Shown: piece by piece, positions 63,583-64,000 of the stretch
Numbering within the stretch: the stretch's first letter is position 1
Layout: the number at the start of each line of letters is the position of its first letter
Source: CAWINH01 sp963837425
Lineage (GTDB): Bacteria; Chloroflexota; Limnocylindria; QHBO01
DNA: 64,000 nt
Reading direction: 5' to 3'
NCBI GenBank assembly: GCA_963837425.1
Contig: CAWINH010000006.1
Coordinates: 620,001-684,000 of the forward strand
Program-made: the position numbers and the translations under genes
The notes under the pieces: generated by a model
What the model saw: only the letters and a program-made list of their open reading frames with translations
Databases searched by the model: none
What the model was told of the DNA's origin: nothing

Positions 63583-64000
63583 TTGCCACCCGAAATCACC
63601 TTCATCCTGGTCACCGGCGTGGTGGCAGCCCTGGTCGGGTTGGCCACCCTGATCGCCGTGTGGCGCGAGCGCGGCGGCGGGCTCCGGCGCACCGCCGATG
63701 GACCGGTCGGGCAGCCGCCGCTCGGCCGGCAACCCGCGCGAGGTGCCGATGAGACCCGCGACGGGTACGCCAGTGCCGTGCGCATCATGTGGTGGGTGAG
63801 CATCGCCGCGGTCCTGGTCGGGGTGGGGCTCACCGATGCCTTCGGGCCCAACCAGCCGGCCCTCTACGGCCTCGGCGGGCTGGCGGTCGCGACCGTGCTC
63901 CTTCTCCACGATGTCATGCCCCCTCGCTGGCGGACGACGCTGGTCGCCACCGTCGAAGTGCTCGCTGCGCTGGCGCTCATCACGGCGCTCCTGGCGCTCA
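63583..64000 (+). CDS. Membrane protein of unknown function (partial, runs off the right edge)
   Basis: 139 residues visible from TTG 63583 with a G-rich site just upstream. Hydrophobic helices at about residues 5-27, 74-95, 105-120 and 128 onward, with an Arg/Pro/Gln-rich loop between the first two. Third codon positions are strongly G/C as in neighbouring genes, and no stop occurs. No family recognised. The WecA-like gene just upstream may suggest envelope work, but this is weak. Confidence 0.55.
   Translation, partial: MPPEITFILVTGVVAALVGLATLIAVWRERGGGLRRTADGPVGQPPLGRQPARGADETRDGYASAVRIMWWVSIAAVLVGVGLTDAFGPNQPALYGLGGLAVATVLLLHDVMPPRWRTTLVATVEVLAALALITALLAL

Noticed and set aside
1..64000. 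Mobile elements, integrases, attachment sites or phage genes
   Set aside because: No transposase, integrase or phage-like protein and no flanking direct repeats were seen. The only tRNA gene has no repeated 3' end nearby.

Overview
The window is high-GC bacterial chromosome with dense, mostly co-directional genes, many GTG/TTG starts and frequent 4-base start/stop overlaps. Gene content (MreB/MreC, SLH-like repeats carrying a GC...FCP cysteine pair, a UPF0182 protein, a GlgE-type glucan cluster, no outer-membrane genes) fits an uncultured Chloroflexota of the Limnocylindria type or a deep-branching actinobacterial relative. This placement is inference from gene content. No mobile element, CRISPR array, phage gene or origin was seen, and no gap between genes exceeds 300 bases.

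Layout. 1-3141: tail of an NTF2-like protein, a metallo-hydrolase, guaA and a MOSC protein. 3224-24088: a purine block (purD, purE-purB, purC-purS-purQ, purL, purF-purM-purN) interleaved with membrane proteins, three zinc-ribbon membrane proteins and a GGDEF/HD-GYP c-di-GMP enzyme. 24158-26102: radC and a lipoprotein sugar dehydrogenase. 26180-43938: an alpha-glucan/trehalose block (glgE, treS, maltokinase, glgX, treY, a treZ remnant, malQ, then glgB on the other strand) interrupted by a TetR-ABC transporter operon. 44110-50513: mreB, mreC and two large secreted proteins with SLH-like repeats, one a candidate cysteine peptidase and one a GH18 hydrolase. 50536-57715: rph, rdgB, then five enzymes matching the Wbp route to a UDP-diacetamido-mannuronic acid, plus a GT2 glycosyltransferase. 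57810-62348: parvulin chaperone, MazG, GT4 glycosyltransferase and lipoprotein. 62339-64000: tRNA-Pro, a WecA/MraY-type transferase and a partial membrane protein.

How the genes work together. TreS makes maltose from trehalose, maltokinase makes maltose-1-phosphate, GlgE polymerises it and GlgB branches the product; GlgX, MalQ and TreY trim or recycle the glucan. Only the last ~65 residues of TreZ remain, so the TreY-TreZ exit to trehalose looks broken here. The Wbp-type enzymes, GT2, GT4 and the WecA-like transferase suggest a surface glycopolymer.

Two window-wide patterns stand out. First, a -10-like motif, often CGGNTANNNT, sits before the first gene of most transcription units. In several cases it is only 6-10 bases before a start codon that lacks a Shine-Dalgarno sequence, suggesting leaderless mRNAs. 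Second, about 23 single-base frame disruptions, nearly all net +1, are spread over the window and concentrated in rph, rdgB and the epimerase gene (50.68-53.38 kb). They look more like assembly or sequencing errors than gene decay.
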